Notes: generated from the sequence alone by a model not told the origin. Counted from the first letter of the stretch, positions 1-11,820 are shown. The stretch is 64,000 nt of DNA from Coniferiporia sulphurascens (GCA_002794785.1 NBBA01000008.1:434001-498000), one strand, 5' to 3'. Numbers and translations: made by a program.

Positions 1-3
1 CAG

Positions 4-2268
4 TGGACCACAACATGGGACAGAAGCAGTCTTTTTACATACACAAATCTCTCGCCGAATCCTATCAATTTTGTCTCTCCGGGTGCTATCGGAAGCGCAG
101 ACATCGTTGTCGACGATACTCAGACATATCAGTCAGTCTGGGGTTTTGGAGCCTCACTCAGTAAGTACCAATTAAACTCACGTCAACACTAACTTCCGAA
201 CTAATCGATCGTACAGCGGACTCTTCTGCACAGATACTCAGTAATCTGAAGGTAATGGCCTTCGTTGAGTGCTTATTTTAAGTACTCAACATCTTGACTT
301 AGACGCAAAATGCTGCCAACTACTGGAGTCTCCTTGGTTACACCTTTTCGCGTGAGCCATGGGTCGCACTCTTTTGTGATGACGTCTTGTGCTTATTTTT
401 GACTTATAGCTACCGACGGGGCAGACGCCGCTGGGCTGACCTATCTTCGGGTTCCGCTTGGAGCGAGTGATTTTTCTGCCAAAAGTAGGTGGCAAAAATC
501 CTTTCGCTGGCTGAATGCTGACGAATCGCCTCCATAGTATATAGCTATGACGATACTAGTGGAGATACATCGTTCGAGAACTTCAATATCAACGCTGCTC
601 CATCCTATGTATTTGAAGTCATCAATGACATCCAGTCTATCAATAATCTTCTCAGGGTTCACATTGTACCTTGGTCTCCAGTGCGTATATTGAAACATAC
701 CCTGATCGTATTCAGCTTGATGTAGTCCGAATAGCCCGGATGGATGAAAACAACCGGAACCATGGACGGGGGATCTTTCCAATCTCAGTACATTAGTATA
801 TGTAAGTATTTTCCCTTAATCCCGTATGTATCGCATTTCAACTTTTCTCCTTAGACGCCACCTACTTGCTTAAATGTGTTCAGGGTTTTAATAGTCACGG
901 CATATTCCCCTACGCTATCTCCATTCAGGTGATTCGCCATTCCTTGTACCGCGCACCTGTTTATTAACCGATCGTTAAATGTAGAACGAGCCGGAGAACA
1001 GCAATCCAAGCTACCCTACCGCCCTTCTCCCCGTTGCGAGTGAAGCGCAGATAGGCACCGCGCTTCGCACTTTGCTCAACGACAATGGCTTCTCGGGTGT
1101 AAGAATCATAGGATTTGAACACAACTGGGATGATGCAGCTGGGTACCCCGTGCAGCTTGTAAGTCATCGTTGGCTTCGACAGTGCATACATGCTAAATAT
1201 TTCTGGTTATAGATGCAACAAGCTGGTGACGCTTTTGCAGGAGTTGCCTTCCATTGCTATTCTGGCTCTGTAAGCGAGCAGAATGACTTCCACACTCAGT
1301 ATCCGCAGAAAGAAATATACTTTACCGAATGCTCAGGAACGATAGGGTCCGACTGGTGGAGTGATATTAAGGTAGGCCGCTTTAGCTTGCTAGCAGTCGG
1401 ATGTTGAAAATTTCCTTCGTTTTAGTGGTATATGGACAATCTGTATGTTGGCTAATTTAAACGATACGCATACAGCCAGCGTCCCTAACCTTAATGCACT
1501 TTTTCAAGGTTCATTGGTGCGATAACATATAATTCGCACTCGGGTTTAATGTGGAATCTCGCTCTCGACGGGAGTGGCCATCCGATTCTCCCCACCACTA
1601 CGAGTTGTGGAGGCGGTTGCCGTGGGGTTGTTCAGGTCAACAGCGATGGCTCTTGGAGCGTAAACCAAGAATGTGAGTAGAAATGCTTTTTGGTCGTCCA
1701 AGTTCACTATTAAGTTACTCGCACCTCTTAAGGGTACTCGATGGCCCAAGCGTCTAAGGGTATCCTTCCGCGAGACGTCGGAGGACCGTGGGGGAAGCGA
1801 GTTGGAGTCTCGGTCGGAGGCTCGATGGACTGGGCGCTGATCGTTGGTGCATATGTGACTGGGCGCGTGAGCTCAACAGACTGGGACAGGTACTCACTCG
1901 TTGTGCTAAACTGGTGCGCATGTTTTTATACCTTTGGGGAGTTATAGACTCCATTACTCACGATTTTTTTTTTCTGGTTTCCTTCTTCTATTGAACTATA
2001 CAGGGCCGACAATACGGACGGTACATGGAACCCGCAACCTGTGAAGACGACGATCGAGTTCCGCGGCATGCAGGCGACATACACCTTCCCCGTCGGCGTG
2101 ACCACGCTCTGGTGGTACGCACCTGTGACTTCCGTCTATGCACAGAATGCAACGAGTGGCTATGAGGACTTCGGCGATGAACAATTTGTCGCCGAGGCTT
2201 ATCGTCAGACGAACGGCGGGCCGACGGAGCAGGCCGGATACCTAAATTTCCAGAATGATCGTGCCTAA
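4..2268 (+). CDS. GH30 endo-beta-1,6-glucanase-like glycosidase, 5'-truncated by window edge
   Basis: Secreted-type glycoside hydrolase family 30 enzyme expected to cleave beta-1,6-glucan, a fungal cell-wall polymer. The spliced exons read as a continuous (beta/alpha)8 GH30 domain: an early GFGAS(L) motif, then VPLGASDF, WSPPGWMK and SIQNEP. The acid/base Glu is at 988-990 and opens an exon. The nucleophile Glu in YFTECSG is at 1327-1329. The C-terminal beta domain contains VVLNWADN and IEFRGMQATYTF. Base 4 follows a CAG acceptor, so the first exon with the signal peptide lies outside the window. About ten introns of 50-70 bp are visible and I saw no frame break. It is a diverged paralogue of the minus-strand GH30 gene at 6870-9267, but the roughly 50 residues after the WWY motif differ completely. 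The exact substrate (beta-1,6-glucan versus glucosylceramide) is inferred from the subfamily-like motifs. Confidence 0.88.
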
Positions 2269-2592
2269 GGTCTCAAGGGCGCTGCTCTATTGGCTATATG
2301 CGCGCATGTCTGTTCTTTTTTCTTCTGTCCTCTGGTTACGCGGTTACTATGTATAAACTATACCCAATCTTGGTCCACGATACTTCCGAGGAGAACGAAT
2401 GACTTATATTTTTACTTTGTACATATTCTGGGTACATGTGCGTTCTAAATACAATCAAAAAAAAAATCTTGACCTTCTGATAGTACACAAATCCGAGTCT
2501 TTTCACGTCAACGTTGTACCCATATGTTGCATGAATAGACAGAAAGGGGGGCCCGACAGGATAATACCGGGTGACCCATCTAAATCGTCTGC
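2269..2592. other. 3' flank of GH30 gene, no gene seen
   Basis: AT-rich sequence with T/C runs and an A9 tract near 2458. It is consistent with a 3' UTR and intergenic spacer. No supported coding exon was seen. Confidence 0.5.
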
Positions 2593-2868
2593 ATGAAATT
2601 TCAAGCTGATTTGACTTCCACTATTCGGAATACTGCCTGGGGTTGTTGTCCAATATTCCATTCAGCCGTCCACTGGCCCTACGGCAATCAAACTTCAGCG
2701 GAGTCGATGATCGAAAACACCACTTACTTCAAAGCCGCGTTCATTAACGATGATGCGTCGAAGACCCGTACTGCCCCCCTGTAGCAGACCACTGTCTGGA
2801 ACAACGGCAGCTTTCGTATTGACGATGGACAGACGGATAGAGGACAGATTCTGCGCAGATACCAGTAG
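2593..2868 (+). pseudogene. Broken ORF fragment, family not recognised
   Basis: One frame reads for 63 codons (2593-2784). After a TAG it continues in the same frame with a plausible protein-like stretch (TTVWNNGSFRIDDG) up to another stop near 2868. The segment contains YGNQTS and MIENTTYFKAA, so it looks like the eroded end of a secreted enzyme gene rather than random ORF. No start, intron signals or full domain are visible. It sits tail to tail with the minus-strand F-box gene. It could also be an exon of something lost by rearrangement during formation of the inverted GH30 pair. Confidence 0.35.
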
Positions 2869-2883
2869 GCTATCCAGCGAGCC

Positions 2884-4648
2884 CTATTGTTGATCGCGTT
2901 GTAAAAATCCCAAATTATGTATACTGAAATGACTGGAACTCACGAAACAGTTTAATCCCACGCACAGGTCCAGTTCTTCCAGTTTCGTACACCGCTCCAC
3001 TAACCTCTTCACCATCCGCGTGCCCGCGTACAAATCTTTCACATTCAACCGGCGCAGCGTCCCTGCGTGGCGGCAGATCAAGTGCTCGAGCAGGCCGTCG
3101 TAGCCGATGTACGGACCGCCAAAGTACTTCACGAAGTCGTCGCATGCGATTTCCAGGTGCTCTAATGGAGAGGAACGCATGAGCCGTCGAATCCAAACGC
3201 ACATGCTGGTGACTTCCCTGCGGGAAGCAGTGTCTTCGTGCGTAATTTTCAAAGTACGAAGTACGCGGAGACGCGGAGATATCGATGTGTCTCGTAGTTG
3301 CTATGTAAAACGTGAGTTAGGTACCCGTGCCCTAGGTATACACGCACAGAGTAATGGAAGAGTTCGAGGTGATCCAAATGCACAAGCTCTTCTAGAAATG
3401 GGAATAGATCATCGTACTTCACCGAGAATGCAACCCCAAGCGCAAAACTCCGGAGTGCTCGAACCGCAGGAAGTAGTGATGTTAGGGTTCCAGGGGTGAC
3501 TGAGCCACAGTCTTCCTGTATAAAGCAAACAGTAGAAAGGGGTTCGCATAGTCATTGAGAAAACTCATATATGAATATGCGAAGGCGGGTGGCACACCTC
3601 GAAATGAAGGGAGGAAAGTGGCTTATCCAAAGATATTAGAACATTAGGCAAGGCAACGAGAACCTCCGGAGTCGGACTTGCTAGCTTTAGATGCTGTAGG
3701 TTTCTTAACTCTGGAGGGGGGATTATACACAAAGGTTTCTCCACCGTATTCGTTACACCAGAAGATAATTCAGAATCCTGGGACGGATCAGCACCAATGA
3801 CGGTCTTACAGTACAACCGTGTCACAAACATTTAGAGGAGTATAGGGTGGCATCTCTTGCAGAATTGTTTGCAGGTCTTCGTTACACTCCCCATCCCACT
3901 TCCCATCTTCATCTTCATCTTCCTCGGGTATATTATTCAGACTTTCGGCTTTAACCCCTGTGCCCAGTGACGTGGGAGACGGAAGCGGGGGTAATACAAA
4001 GGGCACCTTCATTGAAAGGCATTGCAAGTGTGGCGACAGCTGCGGAAGGAGTTGAGCGACTGCAAGCAAAGTGTCGGGGTCACAAAAACCTGGCTGCCAG
4101 GTAAAGGACAACAAGTTAGTATACACGGCGAACGCATACTTCAGGGCGGAGGATACGAGAGAAACGCTGGACAATGACGTGGCGTAAAGTGAGACTAGCT
4201 TTCGGTCAGCCGTCTGCACGAGCGACGGGAGTACGGACTTGAAAAATGGGCTCACCTTTCATCTCGAATTCTCGTACATATAAAGCATAGCGAGGGAGAA
4301 GGGAAGAAGCGAATGCACTGGCTCGGACGAACTTTTTGGGAGCAGCGATGACAAGTGGTCAGGATAACTAATGTAGCTTTACTGCAGAATTCAGCCTACT
4401 TCATCATCATGACTGTCATTAGTTCCCTGGTTCAGATCAATCTGGTTTCCCTGGCTTGAGTGCCAGTGTAGAATATCCAGCACAGAGGAAATGGAGATCT
4501 TCGCATACAGCGCTTGTGACGCCAGGTTATTGAGCGACTTCTTAGAGAGGCAAAGGGCACAAAGAGTTTTCCTGTCATCAAAAATGAAAGAGATTATTCT
4601 CCGGAGTAAAGTAGCATCGAATTTCTTCAAGTCGGAGGATGAAGACAT
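2884..4648 (-). CDS. F-box/leucine-rich-type protein, multi-exon
   Basis: Likely substrate adaptor of an SCF ubiquitin ligase. The chosen ATG at 4648 begins an MSSSSDLKKF segment followed by an F-box-like helix pattern (LLRRIISFIFDDRKTLCALCLSKKSLNNLA). An upstream in-frame ATG at 4765 adds 39 residues of poor quality. Downstream exons give ASAFASSLLPRYALYV, which joins through a GT-AG intron (acceptor just before 4198) to SLYATSLSSVSLVSS. Repeated leucine-rich segments follow, such as LRNLQHLKLASP, LEHLEIACDDFV and LEELDLCVGLN. An acidic stretch (EEDEDEDGKWDGE) lies in the middle. The last exon near 3252-2884 and the stop are less certain. It lies between the two GH30 genes. The F-box assignment rests on pattern and architecture. 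Confidence 0.6.
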
Positions 4649-5084
4649 GATGACTATCATAAGGAAAGTAAGTTTGTGACCGGAAGAAAGACGTGAGGGC
4701 TTGTCACGCGACTCGCGCCGCCGTAGGTCGGTACAGTATAACACCATCATTAACTCTGAAACCACTAACTAGGCACCCTCAGGCTCCAGCAACATTCACA
4801 AGACATTATCTGCGTTGACACGCGATATGCGATCATGAAATGAGGTGCTGCAAGATATGCATTATCGTCAATTAACCGGAGGGACTTTACTGGCATTAAT
4901 GATTAAGCTGTTCAAGCAAGTTGCGGAACTACGAATCTTGGAAAACATTGGGTTCATCGGCTGTACGAAGAATGGTTGCGGCACGCTGGAAATAACAGGG
5001 CTGAAGAAATTTAACTGGTTTCCGGAAGATACGTTTGAACTGGGCGGATCGGGTGTACTGCCGTCAGCCTCAAATGGTATCTGC
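4649..5084. other. Spacer between F-box gene and coiled-coil gene
   Basis: This holds the promoter side of the minus-strand F-box gene and the 3' flank of the minus-strand coiled-coil gene. An open frame at 4868-5158 overlaps the last exon of the coiled-coil gene in another frame. I regard it as read-through. Confidence 0.4.
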
Positions 5085-5733
5085 TTAAATTCGACTGGGC
5101 CCTGCCTCCGGTACAACATTCTCTTTGTGCTCATGATCGTCAAGAGCGCCGGATTCAAGACGTGCGCGTTTCTCTGTGTGCTGGCCGGGAATGTCGAGCT
5201 CGACGCCGTCCCAGATACCCGCGAAGCGCTTCCTTTTCAACGGCGAAGGGCTGTTGATCGATACGACAATTGACATGTCTTCCGTGGCCTGTGGTATATC
5301 ACGAGAAAGACCAGTCAGCCTATGCTTGTGGCTTTAGCGAATTCCCCGGATTAACTTACGAAGGTGGTATTGATATCCTCAACGGACTGAGGAGCACCAT
5401 CCGATACTGTATTGATAGCCGGCGACCTCGCCGACGCTTTTTGACGAGCTAAAACGCATTATGAAATTAGGTCCAATTTCGAAGAGCTGGGAACGTACTC
5501 TTTTCAGCTCTCTTCTTCAGCTTTTCCAGTGTCCCCAATTTCGATGCCACTCTCTTCGTCAGCACGCGGAGTTCTTTGCGCTTATTGTCTATGTCGATCT
5601 GGGCGCTGTTTATAGAATCGCCGACTGCCTTCACTTGGGTGGTTAGGGTCGACAACTGTGTGCCGACACGTTTGATATCGTCACAGGCGACGCGGAACGT
5701 AAAGGTGGTGCGTGGACCCTGTTCGTCGGACAT
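5085..5733 (-). CDS. Small coiled-coil protein, 175 aa, three exons
   Basis: Function not recognised. Exons at 5733-5499, 5448-5360 and 5288-5085 join with GTACGT and GTAAGT donors and sum to 175 codons plus stop. Residues about 5-78 form a predicted coiled coil with heptad-like spacing (DDIKRVGTQLSTLTTQVKAV and KRVASKLGTLEKLKKRAEK). The second half is Ser/Pro-rich and disordered, with a basic KRKRF and a KRARLE patch that could act as nuclear localisation signals. It is divergent from the 5984-6526 coiled-coil gene. The size and layout recall kinetochore or cytoskeletal adaptor proteins, but no specific family could be assigned. Confidence 0.6.
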
Positions 5734-5983
5734 TATGTGAAATGGGTGTAGGTGCGTCGTAAACGGTGGAGGATGTAGGCTTGAAAATGGAATACGAAGA
5801 AGACTTAAACCACATGGATTTCACTGGACAGTGGCTGACACTTCGGAGTGCTAAAGCCTGGCCGGTCAGGTAAATATGTGTGGTGTGCCAGCCTCCCCGA
5901 TGAGGCTGACCGTGACTACTAATACCTCTGTGTTAGCCCTTGCAAACGGATTCCCCGTATCCGCGCGTTACATTGTCGTTGTC

Positions 5984-6526
5984 ATGCACCGCTACGCACC
6001 GTACCATCTTCCACCTTCCATCGTTTCATCTGATATCCACCACTCGCACCTACCTACATACAGGAGGTCTCAATCGCCACCCGATGTAGTCTACATGCCG
6101 GAACGCTCCGGAGCCATCATGCTGTCTTCGCCTCCTTCGCCTCCCCCCACATATATGAATACAGTGCCCTCCGAAGAGGTACCGCCCGTCCGCGCCGCTC
6201 GTGCACTCAGCAGTCTGCATTCGGCGCTTGCGCGTGCGGAGGCAGAACTTTCGCGTGTGGCACGCATGCGTGAACAGCAAGCAGGCTTTGTTAAGGTCCA
6301 GATGCGTCTGTTCAATGAGCTGAACGACGAAGTGATCGTCCTCGACGCGGAGATTTGTAAGAAAAGGGCGGAATTGGAGGCCGTGGAAGAGGAAATTGCG
6401 AAGATACTGCACAAGGACTCACTCCGCTGTGAGTATTTTCGGGACTCCCTGGCCACTTACAAATCGCTGATGTGTTCGTATACTAGCAAAGCAATTAAGG
6501 AGGGCAAAACAAACCTGGGCCCGTAA
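5984..6526 (+). CDS. Proline-rich/coiled-coil hypothetical protein, about 180 aa
   Basis: A single open frame. It is open from an ATG at 5876, but the ATG at 5984 (MHRYAPYHLPPS) is preferred because the first 36 codons are unlike the rest. Residues 1-75 are Pro/Ser/His-rich (SSPPSPPPTYMN). Residues about 85-150 form an uninterrupted helix with coiled-coil character, with motifs such as LHSALARAEAELSRVARMRE and KKRAELEAVEEEIAK. No catalytic motif was seen. It is divergently arranged with the other coiled-coil gene across a spacer of about 250 bp. Codon use is GC-rich and consistent with a real gene. Function unknown. Confidence 0.5.
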   Translation: MHRYAPYHLPPSIVSSDIHHSHLPTYRRSQSPPDVVYMPERSGAIMLSSPPSPPPTYMNTVPSEEVPPVRAARALSSLHSALARAEAELSRVARMREQQAGFVKVQMRLFNELNDEVIVLDAEICKKRAELEAVEEEIAKILHKDSLRCEYFRDSLATYKSLMCSYTSKAIKEGKTNLGP

Positions 6527-6869
6527 CTTCCAACGTAATCTTCATCCTATGCGCACCAAGTCCTTGTAGTTCTCTGTCCTTCATGGCGAACACATCTATA
6601 GTGTTCTCAATGATCTTGCTCCGGGCTCGACATGTATATACGCGATTATAAATCCGTCAAGGTCTCAATCTGGCTGGTAAACTGGGAAATATACACTTCA
6701 TTCTGTCTCCGTTTTGTAACTCGAACCAGATCTGGGTATCACCTGCCTATCCACATGAGCAAAAGCCATATCCCGTAAACAAGGTATTGAAATAATAGAT
6801 GAATCCACCACGGGCCCATAATATATTTTCCACCCTCAGCCAAGAAGCGAAGACGGATAGCTCCTAGCC
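6527..6869. other. Convergent 3' spacer
   Basis: AT-rich spacer between the 3' ends of the plus-strand coiled-coil gene and the minus-strand GH30 gene. No exon or RNA gene was seen. Confidence 0.5.
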
Positions 6870-9267
6870 TCAGGAGCGATCCCTTGTGAACTTCACGCGT
6901 TGGCCATCAACGTAGATGTCTTCGGAGCTCTCCGTCGCGTCCGAGTCGCGTGCACGAACTTTGCTGGACCCGGCTGCCGCGTACCACGAGAGCGTGGTCA
7001 CGCCAACGGGGAAGGTGTACGTCGCCTGCATACCGCGGAACTCAATCGTTGTTTCGATGGTCTGCGGGTCCCATGTACCGCTCGTGTTGTCAGCCCTATG
7101 TACAGAGAACAGAGAGAGGAGACAGTTGTCATGAGTCAAAGAAGATCACGCTTTCGAGATTGTTGAAAGCACGTACCAGTTAAGTACGACGAGCGAGTAC
7201 CTGTCCCAGTCTGAGGAGCTCACGCGCCCGGTCACGAAAGCGCTGACGACCAGGCCCCAACTCATCGAACCACTGACGGAAACACCGATGCGCTGTCCCC
7301 ACGGGCCTCCAGAGTCCTTCGGAAGGATGGCCTTCGATGCCTGAGCCATCGCGTAAACTAAGGTTTTTCAAGGCAAAAAAGTCAGCTTTTTAGAAAAACA
7401 AGTAAAAGGATGCCATGCAAATTCGTCACTCACATTCCTGGTTAACGCTCCACGAGCCGTCGCTGTTGACCTGCACGACTCCACGGCAACCGCCCGGACA
7501 GCTGTCGGAGCCAGAGAGGCCCGGGTCGCCGTTCCCGTCAAGAGCCAAGTTCCACATCAAACCAGAGCTGGCACCGTAGTTTACTCCGCCAATGAATCTA
7601 TGAGGGAGTAATGAAAATTAGAGCTTCATAGCCACGTTTGGACCCCTTCAAATAAACGCACAAGTTGTCCATGTACCACTAAGGGAGAGAAGACTTGAGT
7701 GCCTGAATCATTTGCTTATTAAGGGAAGCAGCCCACCTTGATGTCGCTCCACCAGTCAGATCCCAGAGTTCCTGTGCACTCGGTGAGATAAATCTCCTTT
7801 GACGGGAATTGAGAAGAGAAGCTGCTTTGCTGGTCAACGGTGCCGGCATAGCAGTGGAAAGCGACACCATCGAAAGCGCTGGCGGCTTGTTGCATCTGGT
7901 GTCGAGAAGTTTCAATTTCTTTTCTGTAAAGTGCAAAGCCATCGTTGGGCCAGGTGTGCAATAACTTACAAGCTGCACGGGGTAGTCGGCCGCATCGTCC
8001 CAGTTGTGCTCGTAGCCGATGATCTTCACGGCGGAAAAGCCATTGTTGTTGAGTAAGGAACGGAGTGACGTGCCGATCGTCGCTTCGTCTGCAACGGCAA
8101 GGAGAGCGGTAGGGTATGTCGTGTCGCTGTTCTGCGGCTCGTTCTATATTTGACGAATTTAAGAAAACGAGAAACGAAAATAGGCAGGGTAAGCTACCTG
8201 GATTGAGATGGCATATGGGGTGATACCGTTGCTGCTGAATCCTTGAACGGCCTTAAGCAGGTAGTTGGCGTCTATATTATCAATTAAGATCAGTCCTGAG
8301 GAAATTTAAGATAGCGGAAGAAACGTACAATTACTGATGTACTGAGACTGGAATGATCCTCCGTCCATGGTCCCAGTAGTTTTTATCCATGCAGGCTATT
8401 TGATAATATATTAGAGATGATAATAAATGGCTGGTAGTGAAGGGCGCACCGGAGACCAAGGCAATACGTGGACCCTGAGTGCGCTATTGATAGACTGAAT
8501 GTCCTTGATCGTACTAAACACATAGGATGGAGCTGCGTTGATGTTGAAGTCGCTGAACGACGTGTCACCGCTAGTATCATCATAGCTGTAGACTTTTGTC
8601 CCGTCATTACAAACAACAAACAGAGGACGATAGTTAATGCTCACGTCCAGAAGAGAAGTCACTCGCTCCAAGTGGGACACGGAGGTAGGACAGCCCGGCA
8701 GCACCCACCTCATCAGTGGCTGTGGAGAAAAATCAAATTTAATTCGAGACATCATTTTCAGAGGTTGTTATTATAACTCACGCGAGAAAGCGTAGCTAAG
8801 GAGACTCCAATAGTTCACGGAATTTGCCGACTAAATTAGACATGGTGAGCGCCGAAGTTTAAAAAGACACGAAACCAGTCACCTTCAAATTACTGAGTAG
8901 CAGGGCAGAGGAGTCCGCTGTCGAATGAATTAGATTGGCGTATATTTAACATGGTTCGGCTGGTGCTTACTGAGCGTAGCTCCGAAACCCCAAACGGTCT
9001 GATATACCGAGCTATCGTCGACGCTGATGTCTGCGGCGCCGGTAGCACCTGGGGACGTGAAGTTGATAGGGTTCGGTGATAAGTTCGTGTATGTGAGCAG
9101 ATCACTCCTGTCCCAAGTCGTTGACCACTACCGTTGAGAGAGTGGTCAATTAACAGAACCAAAGAAAATATAACATGTATGACAGGGGGATAACGTACAA
9201 TGTCATAGATCTGCTGGGAAACAGCGACCTGAATGCTGCCAAGGAGCAGCAAGAGTTGGCTGCGCAT
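6870..9267 (-). CDS. GH30 endo-beta-1,6-glucanase-like glycosidase, complete paralogue
   Basis: Complete copy of the same GH30 family as the left-edge gene, in opposite orientation. The ATG at 9267 opens a hydrophobic leader (MRSQLLLLLGSIQVAVS) typical of a secretion signal. After an intron the exons read WSTTWDRSDLL, VWGFGATL, DISVDD, then the NEP motif with acid/base Glu at 8140-8138 and YLTECTG with nucleophile Glu at 7781-7779. The C-terminal beta domain ends with TTLSWYAAAGSS and a charged tail. Introns are about 50-70 bp, at positions equivalent to those of the paralogue. Both catalytic residues are present, so the enzyme is probably active. Predicted extracellular role: hydrolysis of beta-1,6-glucan in its own or other fungal walls. 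Confidence 0.9.
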
Positions 9268-10633
9268 GGTGAGTGGTGGGCAGAGGTGACGCCTTCCGAG
9301 CCTGAAGGTGGACTTCGAGCGAGAAAGACGAGTGCCTGTCTGCGCCCATTTATGCAGATAGAGAACTACTTAGGTCAGGAGCGCATGTAGCCAGGTACGC
9401 CTTCTCATCTTCCCGAGAAATGAAGCGAAATTTCCATCAAGTAGTCCGTTGTCCACGTAGCAGCCACCTGTGGCAGACTCGGCGCCCTAGTGTACCAGCT
9501 GTTTTGTCCAGGTGATAGGCGTCTCGATCTTTCCGACTATCGGATTGCAGCTAAAGCGATCAAGATCCCATGTTGTTTAATGGCAAAAAAGCGTGTGGGA
9601 GCACTGAAGCAGCTTCGCTTGATACTGCATGCGGTATCCAAGGCAATCGAAAAACGATCGGTCTCCGAAAGGGCTGGACTTTCGCGGCAGCGCTGTTTCG
9701 CAAATGACGGGCATCCCAAAGCAAAATGAAGCAACGGAAAACATTACATGAGCCGACTCGGAGATTCGGGCGTGTGATGACCTAAATTACCCGATCGAAC
9801 GGAGATACAGATTATGTGGAAATCGTGCGTGGACGCAGAGGTAGGACCAGCTCTTACATCTCATTCCGTTGAGAATGAACGATAACTGTTTTGTGAAGTA
9901 AGGGCGGTTTCGGACGCGCGTGTCTCCCCGGTGTCCTGTTTTAATATTATCAAGTACCTCACCGATCACAGAGCAAGGAAATCGGAAGCGTACGTGCCGG
10001 GACTCTGCTCATGTGCGCGTCCATATGGTCATCTCAACAGATCACGAATTTGTCGAGGAAACGGCAACACAAACAATCAAGATAAGCCTTTCTTGTTCAA
10101 GCCGCGAATAGCCAAAAATTCCGGTCTTTTGCGCCACGTCATCGTTTTGTGAACATATGAACATCTGCGGGAGGCTCGGCTCTCGCATGATTGGAACTCA
10201 GCTCGGGTAAAGGTTGTCCGAAATGTCCGCCCATCATACCATTGTGCAAGAATCAGAGTAGAGTGTAGAAAATGTCGTGACGAGAGCGACAGCGAATTTG
10301 TGTTCCTGACAGCGCATGAATTGAGTGCGTGAATTTCGCTGCGAGAGACTTTGACTTTGTCTGTGCGTGGATTGGATTGGTGGAGAGAGATGATTGAAAC
10401 TTCAATCAGGCGCTGGAACAGAAATTTCACAACATAAAAATATTTTGTTCCGTGGGATGGTCTGAATTACGAACATAAGAAGGAAAAAAAGTGTGTTTGG
10501 GCGCTTAGTTCTTCCACAGAGGCCGCGGAAACAGTCAGACTTCGTCGAATCAAACCGAAGGTAAAGCACCCGAGTCGAGGATACCTTCCGTGTTAGGAAA
10601 GCCCATCTTCAATAAACTTAATGATTGCGTGTT
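9268..10633. other. Intergenic, promoter of GH30 gene, no clear gene
   Basis: About 1.4 kb upstream of the minus-strand GH30 gene. Open frames at 9490-9729 and 10077-10430 lack start context, domain sense or splice partners, so I do not call them genes. Confidence 0.4.
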
Positions 10634-11097
10634 CTACTGTGTGGATCGCGCCAAGCCGACCACCTGCGAATTGTCTGGCTGTCCTGCTTTCGCTTGTTCG
10701 TCTGCCAGCCGTAGCCTGACACAGCGGAAATGCGTAAGGGATATTGGATGATGTACATAGGCCCGAGCTCTTACTTGTTCCGGGCGTTCAGCACGCGCAG
10801 GGTGCGTTCGCGTTCGCGCTCTGTCATATCGATCCAGTTCGTAATCCGCGAAAGAGTCTAAGACATCGTCACGAAGTCTAGCTCATCAATAACTGAACTG
10901 CCACCAAAGAATCCGGAAGCTGCGCAGCGATGACTTACCCCGTCGTTATTGATTACCATCGGTCCAAGCTCGTCGAACTTGTGCACGTTGGTCTCTTCTT
11001 TTGAGCCAGTTGACGTCGACTCCTGCGCGTTCACGGCGTCGGGAGGCGGGGGTAATGCAAGCTGGGAAGGCTGTTGGCTTTCAGAGCCTGACGACAT
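10634..11097 (-). CDS. Small conserved fungal protein, 107 aa, three exons
   Basis: Function unknown. Exons 11097-10939, 10857-10775 and 10715-10634 join through GTAAGT and GTAAGA donors into 107 codons plus stop. Residues 1-35 are Ser/Pro/Gln-rich and disordered. Residues about 41-85 carry a compact block, FDELGPMVINNDGTLSRI followed by NWIDMTERERERTLRVL and ARNKLRLA. From memory this block recurs in small proteins across filamentous fungi. The second intron matters: reading through it gives a premature TAA, whereas splicing restores the RNKLRL ending. It is a good candidate for a real housekeeping gene inside an otherwise decayed region. The ortholog group was not checked. Confidence 0.65.
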
Positions 11098-11181
11098 GAT
11101 GTATTCTCCTGGGGTACAAACGAGAGGCAAGTAGTTCGGGGGTGGCGACGGGGTGAGCGTACTAGTTTTAGTGTGTCCCTT

Positions 11182-11565
11182 TCATTCTTTTTTGTGGAAT
11201 CTAGAAGCTACTCGAAGCTCAAGATAATTTTCGAGTAAGATATTCAGACGTGAAGTGGCTACCACTTCAAAGCAACCACCGAAGCGTCTCCCTACATGAT
11301 AGAAGCCTGAAAAACTGCTGACTACAAGACCGGCTGTATGAAGCCAGCGGCACAGATCCATCCCAGCCTTGGAATCTTGATCCAGGGAAAGACATTTATG
11401 TAAGAACGAGAGGGTCTCTACGAGGAATGTAGACTGGCAATAGGTGCATAAGTAGTGGACGATCAGTCGTTTGAAGCCAAGTTCGTCCGCCCTGCGAAAG
11501 CAGCCAATCCACACATATGCACCGTTGCTATAGATAATATCAGCCAATTCGTCTGTTAGGGACAT
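11182..11565 (-). pseudogene. ORF remnant, family not recognised
   Basis: A 127-codon open frame with protein-like sequence (ADELGFKRLIVHYLCTYC and SFLHKCLSLDQDSKAG). It lacks a recognisable domain and has no obvious intron partners. It may be the 3' exon of the membrane-protein gene upstream at 11.8-12.8 kb, or a separate remnant. Confidence 0.25.
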
Positions 11566-11820
11566 TTAACGTTAGCATACCACCCTACAATAAATTCCTG
11601 CCCGTCTCCAACGATGGATGCTTCTCCACACTCCACCTTGTTGTCAGACCTCTCTTTTGGCTGTAATTCAAGCCGTTTTTTCAAAGAGATCTCACCCGTA
11701 ATCACGTTTATAATCCATACAGTCGAACCTGCTATAATGGGAACCCCTCATAATGGATAACTCCCATAAATGGGTAGTTTGGGGTTTCTTTTGGAGAGAC
11801 AAGCAGTCCCGGGGTCACTC

